IMG/VR virus record: IMGVR_UViG_3300020394_001139 | Location: 1-23,480 of that record | Strand: one strand, 5' to 3' | Length of the DNA: 23,480 bases | DNA from: a virus | Made by a program: the position numbers and the translations under genes | In this document: positions 13,684 to 20,654 of the stretch, one piece after another | Layout of the letters: the number at the start of each line of letters is the position of its first letter | How positions within the stretch are numbered: position 1 is the first letter of the stretch | Notes under the pieces: generated by a model | The model's input: only the letters and a program-made list of their open reading frames with translations | What the model was told of the DNA's origin: nothing | The model's database searches: none

Positions 13684-14361
13684 TCATTTGAGTCCCATTA
13701 GCTCTTTTGTCATGATATAGTCTCGTACTATACCAGATCTTACAATGTCATCCCAACCGAATTGTACGACCGAGAAGTCTTTCATTCTTTCTACTATATT
13801 TAGGAACTTTGCTAGACCGTTCCTTTCCCCCTCGTGTTGAAAGTCGGTCTGAAGATAATCACCACAGAAAATAATCCTGCAGTTCTCACCGACTCTCGTC
13901 ATGACAGAATCGAGTTCATGAAAATTCAAGTTTTGCATTTCATCAACAATTATGATTGCTCTATCAAATGTTCTACCTCTTAAGAAAGAGGTTGTTTCAA
14001 ATTGCACTACATGTGAATTTGTCAGCTTATTGTAACCCGCTTTGTCTTCCATAAGTTCTTCACAAATAGATTTATAAGGTGCTTCATATGCTGTAGTCTT
14101 TTCTTCAAGCTTCCCTGGCAAGAATCCAATCTCTCTTACAGGTACAACTGATCTCATAACAATAACTTTATCGTATTGCGTAGATCTTTCTAATACAGCT
14201 TCCAATGCAAGAGCCATTGCAATAAACGTTTTACCTGTTCCTGCTGAACCTGCTAGAATAAGGTTTTCACCTTCATCCCAAAGATCAAACGCTTTCTTTT
14301 GATTGACCGTGATTGGCTCAAACTCTTGCAAATCTTCATATCTAACTTTTGAACTAGTCAA
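13684..14361 (-). CDS. phoH: PhoH-like ATPase
   Basis: A 225-aa P-loop ATPase of the PhoH family, common in marine phages. GSAGTGKT (38-45) is Walker A, IIIVDE (136-141) Walker B, and NQKKAF (20-25) the Q-motif-like stretch before the P-loop. VPVREIGFLPGKLEEK (74-89) and the TTSFLRGRTF segment (123-132) are family hallmarks, and length fits the short phage form without an added RNase or KH domain. The biochemical role in phages is unsettled; an RNA-linked ATPase or helicase is usually proposed. The start overlaps the upstream stop by 4 bases. Confidence 0.92.
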   Translation of the reverse strand: MTSSKVRYEDLQEFEPITVNQKKAFDLWDEGENLILAGSAGTGKTFIAMALALEAVLERSTQYDKVIVMRSVVPVREIGFLPGKLEEKTTAYEAPYKSICEELMEDKAGYNKLTNSHVVQFETTSFLRGRTFDRAIIIVDEMQNLNFHELDSVMTRVGENCRIIFCGDYLQTDFQHEGERNGLAKFLNIVERMKDFSVVQFGWDDIVRSGIVRDYIMTKELMGLK

Positions 14362-14588
14362 TTGTTTATTGTACTCCCAGGGTGTCTTTTCTTAATTCTA
14401 TCTAAGTGATCACGCCAATCACTACTCGTCTTACCAATTGTACTACCGGCCTGTGAAATAAATGACACCGGCTTCAATACCTTTTCTAATTTATATTCAT
14501 CACAAATTTCTTGTAATTCTTCATAAGAACAATTGATGTCCCATTCGGTGCCATCACCATCAATCCTTCGTACTGTATATGTCGGCAC
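14358..14588 (-). CDS. Small conserved MPTY-type phage protein
   Basis: A 76-aa protein whose start I move to a GTG at 14588, reading MPTYTVRR. The longer frame to an ATG at 14636 would overlap the upstream gene by 49 bases and has no ribosome site, whereas the GTG has AAGGAG nine bases upstream and overlaps the upstream stop as TAGTG. The sequence matches the layout of small marine-phage proteins that begin MPTYxFR and end in a DxLxRIKKxHPGSTI segment. These look like FmdB-type zinc ribbons that have lost the zinc cysteines; only one Cys pair-like remnant is seen. Function unknown. Confidence 0.6.
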   Translation of the reverse strand: MPTYTVRRIDGDGTEWDINCSYEELQEICDEYKLEKVLKPVSFISQAGSTIGKTSSDWRDHLDRIKKRHPGSTINN

Positions 14589-15154
14589 TAGCAATTTCTC
14601 CTTATAAACCAATCTGGTTGTTCTCGTCTTGTCCATACCATTTTGAAACGATCCTGTTTAGTTTGATAGAATGCACGATAAGCTTTTACTGGATCTTCCA
14701 ATGCAATGCATTCTGGATTCGATTTCATGGCCAGCTTGAACGGCGTCATTTCACCGTTGCGATATGGTATATTTAGTGGTTTTGTTTCGAGGACTTCGCG
14801 CAGTTCACGGTCGGTCTTGTGTACTTTGCCATAGCGGAAGGTATATTCCTGGCACAATGCTGCAAAGTGTAGGTAGTGCCAATCATAGTTGGCTGCACTT
14901 TCCATAGTCCATACAGTACATGGATGAGAGTGGTGTACAGCTTTGTAAAGTAGAGATTCGAATTGATTGTCAAGCTTGTAATACTTGACCATAGTCTTAC
15001 CAGACTTTGATGGACGCTTTTCCATAGTGCCATCGAGAATACGATGAGCAGTGGACATCATTTGAGCAGATTCCACAATCATTTTAGGAACATGCTTGTC
15101 ACACTGCCACATGGCAGATACTATAGGACATTCGTCAAGAACAAATAGATTCAT
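14588..15154 (-). CDS. Conserved His/Cys-rich T4-like phage protein
   Basis: A 188-aa helical protein with strongly conserved-looking blocks: FVLDECP, CDKHVPKMIVESAQMMSTAHR (18-38), HSHPCTVWTMES (75-86), and EYTFRYGKVHKT (103-114). I know this type from marine phages as an uncharacterised protein. The several His, Cys and Lys residues suggest a metal or catalytic site. No membrane segment is seen. It begins a few bases after the composite repeat-promoter at 15163-15215 and has an AAGGG ribosome site that lies in the repeat arm. Confidence 0.6.
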   Translation of the reverse strand: MNLFVLDECPIVSAMWQCDKHVPKMIVESAQMMSTAHRILDGTMEKRPSKSGKTMVKYYKLDNQFESLLYKAVHHSHPCTVWTMESAANYDWHYLHFAALCQEYTFRYGKVHKTDRELREVLETKPLNIPYRNGEMTPFKLAMKSNPECIALEDPVKAYRAFYQTKQDRFKMVWTRREQPDWFIRRNC

Positions 15155-15162
15155 AATAAAAA

Positions 15163-15206
15163 CCCTTGAAATTTAGCATTATGTATATTATACCAAATTT
15201 CAAGGG
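15163..15206 (-). terminator. 12-bp inverted repeat with T run, nested with a promoter
   Basis: CCCTTGAAATTT at 15163-15174 is the exact reverse complement of 15195-15206, with a 20-base loop. Read on the minus strand, the stem is followed at once by TTTTTATT and the ATG of the next gene, the layout of an intrinsic terminator for readthrough transcripts. The loop carries the -10 box of the 15187-15215 promoter, so the same DNA could instead be an operator. The left arm also contains the ribosome site. Confidence 0.6.
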
Positions 15207-15215
15207 AAAAGTAAA
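15187..15215 (-). promoter_or_regulatory. Sigma70-like promoter, TTTACT-N17-TATAAT
   Basis: On the minus strand, TTTACT (15215-15210), 17 bases, TATAAT (15192-15187), with TGG before the -10. Transcription would start near 15180, after the first arm of the inverted repeat, so transcripts from this promoter cannot form the hairpin while transcripts arriving from upstream can. It feeds the 14588 gene, the MPTY protein and PhoH. Confidence 0.8.
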
Positions 15216-15226
15216 CCATTTTTTTA

Positions 15227-15379
15227 TTAAGTTGCTTCAGCGATCCTCCTCTCTAAGAACTCTCGTTTTTCCATAATGAGTTTCACTCTTTGCAAAAATC
15301 CTCTTCTTTTGAGTTTGTTGGCATATGTTTCGAGTTCAACGGAATCTTGTTTGAGTCTTTCGAGCTGAATTGCTGTCAT
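15227..15379 (-). CDS. Short basic helical protein (50 aa)
   Basis: A 50-aa open frame of charged, helix-forming sequence: MTAIQLERLKQDSVELETYA, then RRGFLQRVKLIMEKREFLERRIAEAT at the C-terminal end in two blocks. GGAG lies ten bases before the ATG. It fills an otherwise empty gap between the DUF6433-type gene and the 15187-15215 promoter. The regular Leu/Glu/Arg pattern suggests a coiled coil. Function unknown; call rests on the ribosome site, position and composition. Confidence 0.55.
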   Translation of the reverse strand: MTAIQLERLKQDSVELETYANKLKRRGFLQRVKLIMEKREFLERRIAEAT

Positions 15380-15395
15380 GGGTTAATTTCTCCGG

Positions 15396-15818
15396 TTAAG
15401 TTTTGTCTAGAAGTAATCCTGGAAAGGCCTCCTCTACTACATTACGTGTAATACCTTTTGGCTTTTCCTTTTTTATCATACTAATAACGAGCCTGGCGTC
15501 ATTTGGATCGACAGACTCAATCAAACCAATGAAAATACTTTCGCGTTTAAACGATGGCATCTTTGTGCCAGGTCCGCCTTTTACGAAGTATTTGAAATCT
15601 GTGTTTCTGCGAAGGAGATTTGACGGAGCGTTATGTCCATCATTGGGTGTGTAAGGTGGTTCACCGGCTGGTAGCAGCCAGTTGACAGTGGAATCGAATG
15701 TTCCTCTAAGAATATCTTTTAGAGCCCAGCTTTCGTTAGCTTGCAAAATAGAAATCTTATCTTCTTTTTTTCTCGCCTTGCCGGCCTTATCAATAACTTC
15801 ATGAACTAGTAATTTCAT
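15396..15818 (-). CDS. Conserved T4-like phage protein, DUF6433-type
   Basis: A 140-aa soluble protein. KEDKISILQANESWALKDIL, NWLLPAGEPPYTPND, FKYFVKGG and SFKRESIFIGLIESVDPNDARL recur in a family that I know from marine T4-like phages as DUF6433; the number is from memory. The frame reaches back to a GTG at 15824, but the ATG at 15818 has AGAGG five bases upstream and gives the family N-terminus MKLLVHEV. A TATAAATA late-type box sits just upstream at 15833-15840. Function unknown. Confidence 0.62.
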   Translation of the reverse strand: MKLLVHEVIDKAGKARKKEDKISILQANESWALKDILRGTFDSTVNWLLPAGEPPYTPNDGHNAPSNLLRRNTDFKYFVKGGPGTKMPSFKRESIFIGLIESVDPNDARLVISMIKKEKPKGITRNVVEEAFPGLLLDKT

Positions 15819-15832
15819 TATCACCTCTAGTT

Positions 15833-15840
15833 TATTTATA
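15833..15840 (-). promoter_or_regulatory. Possible T4-type late promoter box TATAAATA
   Basis: The minus strand reads TATAAATA at 15840-15833, overlapping the stop codon of the endonuclease gene. In T4 the box is centred near -10, so transcription would begin near 15827, leaving a leader of about ten bases that keeps most of the AGAGG ribosome site of the DUF6433-type gene. The intergenic position is good, but one 8-base match is weak evidence. Confidence 0.4.
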
Positions 15841-16237
15841 ACTTCAAATGTCTTGAGTGTATCTTACAACCTATGAATTCGTTGTACCACTCGTCGGAAA
15901 GAAGTACGTCATTATCGAACTGAGCCTTTGCTTCAAAGTAGGACATTTCTCCCTTTGTTCGGCATAGTCGTATGATGTCTCTTCTGTATCTCTCGGATCC
16001 CCGTTCCTCCACAAGTAGTTGGAGCTCCTTATTAGATCCGTAATACTCTCTCCAGTCTGAGGGAGTCCTTGTTCGAACGCGTCTATTTCTTTTAGAATTT
16101 TTAGGTAGTACCTTCGGCTTCCAGAAGTTCTTTTTACCGAGATATTTTTTATTTGTATCCAGTTCTGTGATGACATATACGAAGCCCTGGTATTCTTCGG
16201 GAGTTGTGTCAAAAGGTTCATTGTTGTAATACCACAT
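15836..16237 (-). CDS. GIY-YIG-like endonuclease
   Basis: A 133-aa protein. GFVYVITELDTNKKYLGKK (18-36) is a GIY-YIG-type module: a VYVI strand, then KYLGKK in place of YIG. WREYYGSN (62-69) and a helix with Glu102 in YFEAKAQF supply the Arg and metal-binding Glu of the family. Length and order fit the phage Seg-like or Holliday-junction-type small endonucleases that cut DNA in T4-like phages. No intron or flanking homing site is visible. The start has no good ribosome site; an AATAAATA box at 16243-16250 lies just upstream. Confidence 0.65.
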   Translation of the reverse strand: MWYYNNEPFDTTPEEYQGFVYVITELDTNKKYLGKKNFWKPKVLPKNSKRNRRVRTRTPSDWREYYGSNKELQLLVEERGSERYRRDIIRLCRTKGEMSYFEAKAQFDNDVLLSDEWYNEFIGCKIHSRHLKL

Positions 16238-16245
16238 AAATGTAT

Positions 16246-16398
16246 TTATTCATCGTATTCCTCGCTCAAATCAAAGTCGAGATCCCGATGTGCTTCGGAG
16301 TGTGCACGCCTTCCACACATCGGGCAAAACTCAGGAGCATCGGACGCTGTAATGTAAGTTATCGCTTCACATTCTTCGCATTCGATTTTAAACTCCAT
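16246..16398 (-). CDS. Short zinc-ribbon protein (50 aa)
   Basis: A 50-aa open frame with a C4 zinc-ribbon pattern: CEEC (7-10) and CPMC (25-28), followed by an acidic tail (DLDFDLSEEYDE). The ATG overlaps the nrdB stop codon as TAATG, and the frame fills the gap to the endonuclease gene almost exactly. Small zinc ribbons of this type occur near nucleotide-metabolism genes in marine T4-like phages. The role could be binding of a protein or nucleic-acid partner. Confidence 0.65.
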   Translation of the reverse strand: MEFKIECEECEAITYITASDAPEFCPMCGRRAHSEAHRDLDFDLSEEYDE

Positions 16399-17360
16399 TA
16401 TGCTACCTTATCCCAACCCCAGTCACCTTCCATGCCGTTGACTGAATATTCGGTTACACGCTTCTCAAAGAAGTTATCATGAGATGCGCCGTTAAGTACC
16501 CAATCCAACCAAGGGAGTGGATTATCCTTTTGCTTGAAGATTGGTTTCATTCCAAGCTGTAGCAACCTACGGTCAGCAATATGTCGAATGTAATCTCTTA
16601 CTTCTTGCTTTGTCAAACCTTGTACTTCATCAGTACCGTTGAATGCAAGCTTGATAAATGCATCTTCGAGTTTGACTGCGGCCTTTGCCATTTCGTAGAT
16701 TTTTGACTTGAGTTCATCGTTAACGATACGTGGATGTTCGTCACAGAACTCTCTGAATAGTTTAGCAATACCTTGTACGTGCATTGATTCGTCGCGGATT
16801 GACCATTCAACAATCGTACCCATACCTTTCATCTTTCCAAAACGCTGGAAGTTGAGCAGCATAACAAAGGATGCAAATAGTGACATACCTTCATTAAATA
16901 CAGATTGAGCCATGATCAAAGCCAGACCCATCTGCGTATTAGGATTACCTTGTGACATAAAGTCAATCTTATCTGCCATCTCAGAATATTCAAGGAATGC
17001 ATGGAACTCTTCATCCGGCAAACCAAGTGTATCGTTTAGCAGAGCATATGCTCTTTGGTGGATTGCTTCTCTATTGGCAAACGAACCAAGCATATTACGT
17101 ACTTCGTTATTTTTAAATTTAGGAATCAAAAGCTCGTAATAGTTTTCACCAACCTGTACATCCGACTGAGTAAACAGACGCAGCACCTGTGTAATGAATT
17201 CTTTTTCTTCCTCGTTTAGTTTTGTCCTCCAATCCTGGACGTCTTCGGACAGTTCTGCTTCGTCCTCAACCCAGTGGATTTCTTCGTGTTTCTTTGTTAA
17301 CTCTACCGCCCATGGATAGAGAAATGGTTTATATGTTTTTGATGCTTCTAATAGACCCAT
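16398..17360 (-). CDS. nrdB: Ribonucleotide reductase class Ia, beta subunit
   Basis: A 320-aa ferritin-like subunit that holds the diiron-tyrosyl radical which starts ribonucleotide reduction by NrdA. Metal ligands are in place: Asp67 (QSDVQVG), Glu98 and His101 (REAIHQRAY), Glu157 (FNEGMS), Glu191 and His194 (RDESMH). Tyr105 lies four residues after the first His, matching radical Tyr122 of E. coli NrdB. It begins one base after the nrdA stop codon with GAGGGG upstream, so the two subunits are co-translated. Length is a little under the E. coli form. Confidence 0.95.
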   Translation of the reverse strand: MGLLEASKTYKPFLYPWAVELTKKHEEIHWVEDEAELSEDVQDWRTKLNEEEKEFITQVLRLFTQSDVQVGENYYELLIPKFKNNEVRNMLGSFANREAIHQRAYALLNDTLGLPDEEFHAFLEYSEMADKIDFMSQGNPNTQMGLALIMAQSVFNEGMSLFASFVMLLNFQRFGKMKGMGTIVEWSIRDESMHVQGIAKLFREFCDEHPRIVNDELKSKIYEMAKAAVKLEDAFIKLAFNGTDEVQGLTKQEVRDYIRHIADRRLLQLGMKPIFKQKDNPLPWLDWVLNGASHDNFFEKRVTEYSVNGMEGDWGWDKVA

Positions 17361-17361
17361 G

Positions 17362-19347
17362 TTACCCCTCGCAAGCTCTGCATTCTTCTGATTCTGTTGT
17401 TTGATAAGATGTGTTCAAGAACTGCATAAGTTCATTGTACCCACCTACGTATTTTCCTTCAATGTAAATTTGTGGCACGGTTTTAACTTTCCGTCCAGTT
17501 ACTTCGGCAGCCGTCTTACCAATCTCATCTAGATTAATAAAATCAAATGGCATACCTCTCAATGATAATTCTTCTTTTGCTCTTGTACAGTATGGACAAG
17601 TGTTACGTCCATAAACGATAGAACGTGTATCTTCCTGTAGAACATGTCTTTCGACTTTATCACCTACAACCTCAGCTCTTTGCTTTGCTTCCGTCCGTAG
17701 ATAGTATAGACCCTTTAGCCCATTTCTCCAAGCTTTGATATGAGCTCGATTGACATAAGACTTGTCAGCTCCGGCTGGGAAGAAGAGATTGACTGATTGT
17801 CCTTGGCAGATATACTTCTGCCTGTCTGCTGCGTGCTGTACAACCCATTCCTGGTCGAGTTCTTGCGCAGTCTTGAATACTGCCTTTTCCTGTTCTGTAA
17901 GTTCCGGAATATGTTGGACCGATCCTTTCTTTGTGATAATCGACGTCCACGTACTTTCATTGTTGATTCCATTTCTTTCCAATACCTCTTCCAAATACTT
18001 GTTCTTAACGAGAAAAGAACCTGCACGAGTACGATGTGTATAGGCATTTGCTTTCAACGGCTCGATTGATGGACTGGTTGACAAGATAATACCTGAGCTG
18101 GCGTTAGGTGCAATTGCAAGAAGGTGAGCATTTCTTACGCCACTACCTTCACCGTCTGGATATTCACCTCTATCCTTTGCCAAAGCTTTAGATTGCTTTC
18201 TTGCTCTATCCTTAATAGTAGCAAATACCACTTCATTAATTTCTTGTGCTAGGTCAGACTCCCATGCTACACCTTGTGATTGGAGAAGCGAGTGGAATCC
18301 CATTGCGCCAAGTCCCAAAGACCGTTCTCTTTGAGCTGAGTAACGAGCTCTGGATATAGAATCAGGCGCATTTTCGATGAAGTATTCGATGACATTATCC
18401 AACATCGTAATAAGATCTTCGACAATGTTGGAATCCTTCCACTCTTCGTATAGCTCAAGATTAAGAGAAGAGAGACAACAGACAGCAGTGCGATCATCGG
18501 ACGTAGGCAAATGAATTTCATTACAAAGATTAGATCCATGGATCTTGAGTCCTTTATCCTTTAGTTCCTGCGGTAGATACTTATTAGCGGTGTCAATAAA
18601 ATTAAGATATGGTTCACCTGTACGGAAACGAACTTCAATAATACGTTCCCACATTTTACGTGCATTTACAGTTTCAGATACCTTACCGTTTGCTGGATCT
18701 TTGAGATCCCAATCATTATCATTAATGACAGCTTCCATAAAGTCATCTGTAATATTAATTGCATTATGTAGGTTCAATGCTTTGCGCTGTACATCACCTG
18801 TAGGAATACGCATATTTAGAAATTCAACAACGTCAGGATGCGAAATATCCATGTATGCTGCATAGGATCCTTTACGTGTCTTACCCTGACGATATGCAAT
18901 CATATCAGCGTCAACAGTATGCAGAAAAGGAATTGGTCCTGGCGCTTTGTCAGATACAGTTCTTACGTCAGACCAATGTCCACCTACTCCACCACCAAAC
19001 ACAGAAAGCCATCTCAATTCTGACGAATGAGAAATCAAACCTTCAAGTGTATCTGGAACATATGTCAAGAAACACGAAATAGGTAGTCCTTTGTCTGGTT
19101 GTGATTTACTTGGCGCGTTTGAAAGCACCGGTGATGCAAACATAAACCACTTATTTGAAACGTAATCATATAGGCGTTGGGCTAAGTCCCAATCTGTTTG
19201 TCCTTGATAGGTCGCCCATGCTTCAGCAGCACGTGCGTAACCATGTTGTGGCGATTTCTCATCGCCCCTTAGATAAAAATCTTTGAGCATGCCAACCGCA
19301 TAATCGGTAAGGTTGTCATCCTTCTTTAAATTGAGTGTAATAGCCAT
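17362..19347 (-). CDS. nrdA: Ribonucleotide reductase class Ia, alpha subunit with inserted glutaredoxin
   Basis: A 661-aa catalytic subunit that reduces ribonucleotides to deoxyribonucleotides for phage DNA synthesis. Active-site residues are visible: Cys92 (PISCFLTY), Asn273-Cys275-Glu277 (SNLCNEI), Cys290 (AVCCLSS), and Tyr548-Tyr549 (LYYL) of the radical path. The N-terminal ATP-cone is missing, so dATP shut-off is probably absent. Residues about 575-645 are a glutaredoxin with CPYC (584-587), cis-Pro625 in TVPQIYI and GGYNEL. The usual redox tail, CRAC (656-659), comes after this domain. The enzyme thus seems to carry its own reductant next to the swinging tail. It has its own promoter at 19397-19425 and an AGGGG ribosome site. 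Confidence 0.95.
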   Translation of the reverse strand: MAITLNLKKDDNLTDYAVGMLKDFYLRGDEKSPQHGYARAAEAWATYQGQTDWDLAQRLYDYVSNKWFMFASPVLSNAPSKSQPDKGLPISCFLTYVPDTLEGLISHSSELRWLSVFGGGVGGHWSDVRTVSDKAPGPIPFLHTVDADMIAYRQGKTRKGSYAAYMDISHPDVVEFLNMRIPTGDVQRKALNLHNAINITDDFMEAVINDNDWDLKDPANGKVSETVNARKMWERIIEVRFRTGEPYLNFIDTANKYLPQELKDKGLKIHGSNLCNEIHLPTSDDRTAVCCLSSLNLELYEEWKDSNIVEDLITMLDNVIEYFIENAPDSISRARYSAQRERSLGLGAMGFHSLLQSQGVAWESDLAQEINEVVFATIKDRARKQSKALAKDRGEYPDGEGSGVRNAHLLAIAPNASSGIILSTSPSIEPLKANAYTHRTRAGSFLVKNKYLEEVLERNGINNESTWTSIITKKGSVQHIPELTEQEKAVFKTAQELDQEWVVQHAADRQKYICQGQSVNLFFPAGADKSYVNRAHIKAWRNGLKGLYYLRTEAKQRAEVVGDKVERHVLQEDTRSIVYGRNTCPYCTRAKEELSLRGMPFDFINLDEIGKTAAEVTGRKVKTVPQIYIEGKYVGGYNELMQFLNTSYQTTESEECRACEG

Positions 19348-19396
19348 TGCAGCCCCTGGTTGAGGTTGTTGAAATTCTTTTTTATTTGATGGTAGT

Positions 19397-19425
19397 ATTA
19401 TATATTATTTACGGGTTTTTGTAAA
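19397..19425 (-). promoter_or_regulatory. Sigma70-like promoter, TTTACA-N17-TATAAT
   Basis: On the minus strand, TTTACA (19425-19420), 17 bases, TATAAT (19402-19397). It lies between the small helical gene and nrdA and would start near 19390, about 43 bases before the nrdA ATG. TTTAC and GTAAA form a short dyad around the -35 box (19408-19425). It would drive nrdA, nrdB, the zinc ribbon and the endonuclease. Confidence 0.8.
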
Positions 19426-19439
19426 CCATAAAATACACA

Positions 19440-19649
19440 TTAATCAGAAAAATATTTTTCTATCATTTCAATTCTATCAGTAGCTGCAGCCATCTTATCA
19501 AGCTCTTCTTGAATAGCTTCTACAATATCACTATGCTCACCAATGCCTACACTTTGATTCATGTAGACCATGATATTAGTTTTTGCACGTTCCAAGTCAC
19601 CTTCGGCATGCATACGTGCAGCTTTTGCCAATTGTTTGTTCATATCCAT
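19440..19649 (-). CDS. Small helical phage protein
   Basis: A 69-aa soluble protein predicted to be mostly helix (MNKQLAKAARMHAEGDLERA, then VEAIQEELDKMAAATDRIE). AAGGA nine bases before the ATG supports the start. It is the last gene before the nrdA promoter and may end the lysis/structural transcription unit. No domain recognised. Confidence 0.5.
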   Translation of the reverse strand: MDMNKQLAKAARMHAEGDLERAKTNIMVYMNQSVGIGEHSDIVEAIQEELDKMAAATDRIEMIEKYFSD

Positions 19650-19662
19650 AATTAGTTATCCT

Positions 19663-20256
19663 TTATTTAATACCATCTATCTTAGCACCAACTTTGCGAT
19701 GACCATTCCATGCAAGCCAACCGCCTACACGTAAAGCCCAATATGCAAGATTGTTTAAGAAGTGGAATCCATTTTGTTCAATGTTAATATCTCTAAAGAT
19801 TTGATCTGCTTGTTTCTGAGTAATTGTACCCATTGTTGACTTCTTATTTTTCTTTAGTAGTGTTTCATATTTATATGCATAGTCATGAACCAATCCACCC
19901 ATAAGAAGTACGCCTGTTGGCGATAGCCATGTATGTAGAAACTTTGGAATAGATGCTCCATCAAACTGGAATCCACCTGGGATAACATACCATTCGCCAT
20001 TTATTTTAAATGTCCAGTCTTGAGCAACCATCCAATGACGTGTACCTGTAAGCCACATCCAGATTGCGCCCCAAAAACCTTTGCCAGCTGTTGGAATCTT
20101 AATCGGCTTAAGCTGTGGCATTTCTACATATTCGAATCCAATAATTTCTTCTTCACAATCAACTCCAAGCTTGTTGATAATCCATCCTATGATAATTAGA
20201 ATTCCTACGATAGTGAATTGCCACCAAGTGACAAGTTGATCGATGATGAAGTCCAT
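19663..20256 (-). CDS. DUF1353-type membrane-anchored protein
   Basis: A 197-aa protein with one hydrophobic segment at 9-27 and a DUF1353-like domain at about 80-175. The domain shows WYVIPGGFQFDGASIPKFL (89-107) and the HDYAY motif (124-128), both family hallmarks that resemble a metallo-peptidase core. DUF1353 proteins are found in many phages near lysis or tail genes, and their function is unsettled. It is coupled by TAATG to the o-spanin gene and has AGGAG upstream, so a lysis or envelope role is plausible. A second Trp-rich hydrophobic stretch near the C-terminus (about 165-182) may touch the membrane. Confidence 0.7.
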   Translation of the reverse strand: MDFIIDQLVTWWQFTIVGILIIIGWIINKLGVDCEEEIIGFEYVEMPQLKPIKIPTAGKGFWGAIWMWLTGTRHWMVAQDWTFKINGEWYVIPGGFQFDGASIPKFLHTWLSPTGVLLMGGLVHDYAYKYETLLKKNKKSTMGTITQKQADQIFRDINIEQNGFHFLNNLAYWALRVGGWLAWNGHRKVGAKIDGIK

Positions 20257-20654
20257 TATTCCGTCTCCTGTTTTTCTTCCTCCGTCACTGCCTTTTCATA
20301 ATAAATGATTATTTCTGTTTGTTGGTTTAAGTATCTACGAATGTCTGCAATGTTCAATGCTAAGTTTTCATAGTCTTTCATACTCAGGGCGACAAATGCT
20401 AGATCACCATAGATGCCGGTGAATTCTTTTACAAATTGTTCGTAGTTATCTTTAGTAACTACAAATACGCGAGTATCATTGAGTTGTACCGGCTTCGGTC
20501 TCGCTACTACCGGTATCTGAACCTTCTCCACCTGAGTTACTACTTTTATCTCCGGCTCCGGGCGGAACCCGCTGCAGCCACCCAGGAAGAGGACGCTCGC
20601 TACTGCCGCCAGTGTCACCCATGAAGTCGCGCCATAAATTTGCTGTAGCGCCAT
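20256..20654 (-). CDS. Outer-membrane spanin lipoprotein (Rz1-like, o-spanin)
   Basis: A 132-aa lipoprotein. A hydrophobic signal at 12-23 leads to the lipobox LGGC with Cys27 as the lipidated residue. The mature part begins with a Pro-rich segment (FRPEPE, then PVVARPKPVQ) as in Rz1, then a mixed helical region. It starts inside the i-spanin gene and overlaps it by 179 bases in another frame, the classic Rz/Rz1 arrangement. AAGGA seven bases before the ATG shows that it is translated separately. With the i-spanin it should fuse inner and outer membranes in the last step of lysis. At about 106 mature residues it is longer than lambda Rz1. Confidence 0.78.
   Translation of the reverse strand: MALQQIYGATSWVTLAAVASVLFLGGCSGFRPEPEIKVVTQVEKVQIPVVARPKPVQLNDTRVFVVTKDNYEQFVKEFTGIYGDLAFVALSMKDYENLALNIADIRRYLNQQTEIIIYYEKAVTEEEKQETE

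Noticed and set aside
15871-16221. Second minus-strand frame of 116 codons inside the endonuclease gene
   Set aside because: It is a shadow frame with no ribosome site; the GIY-YIG-like frame explains the DNA.
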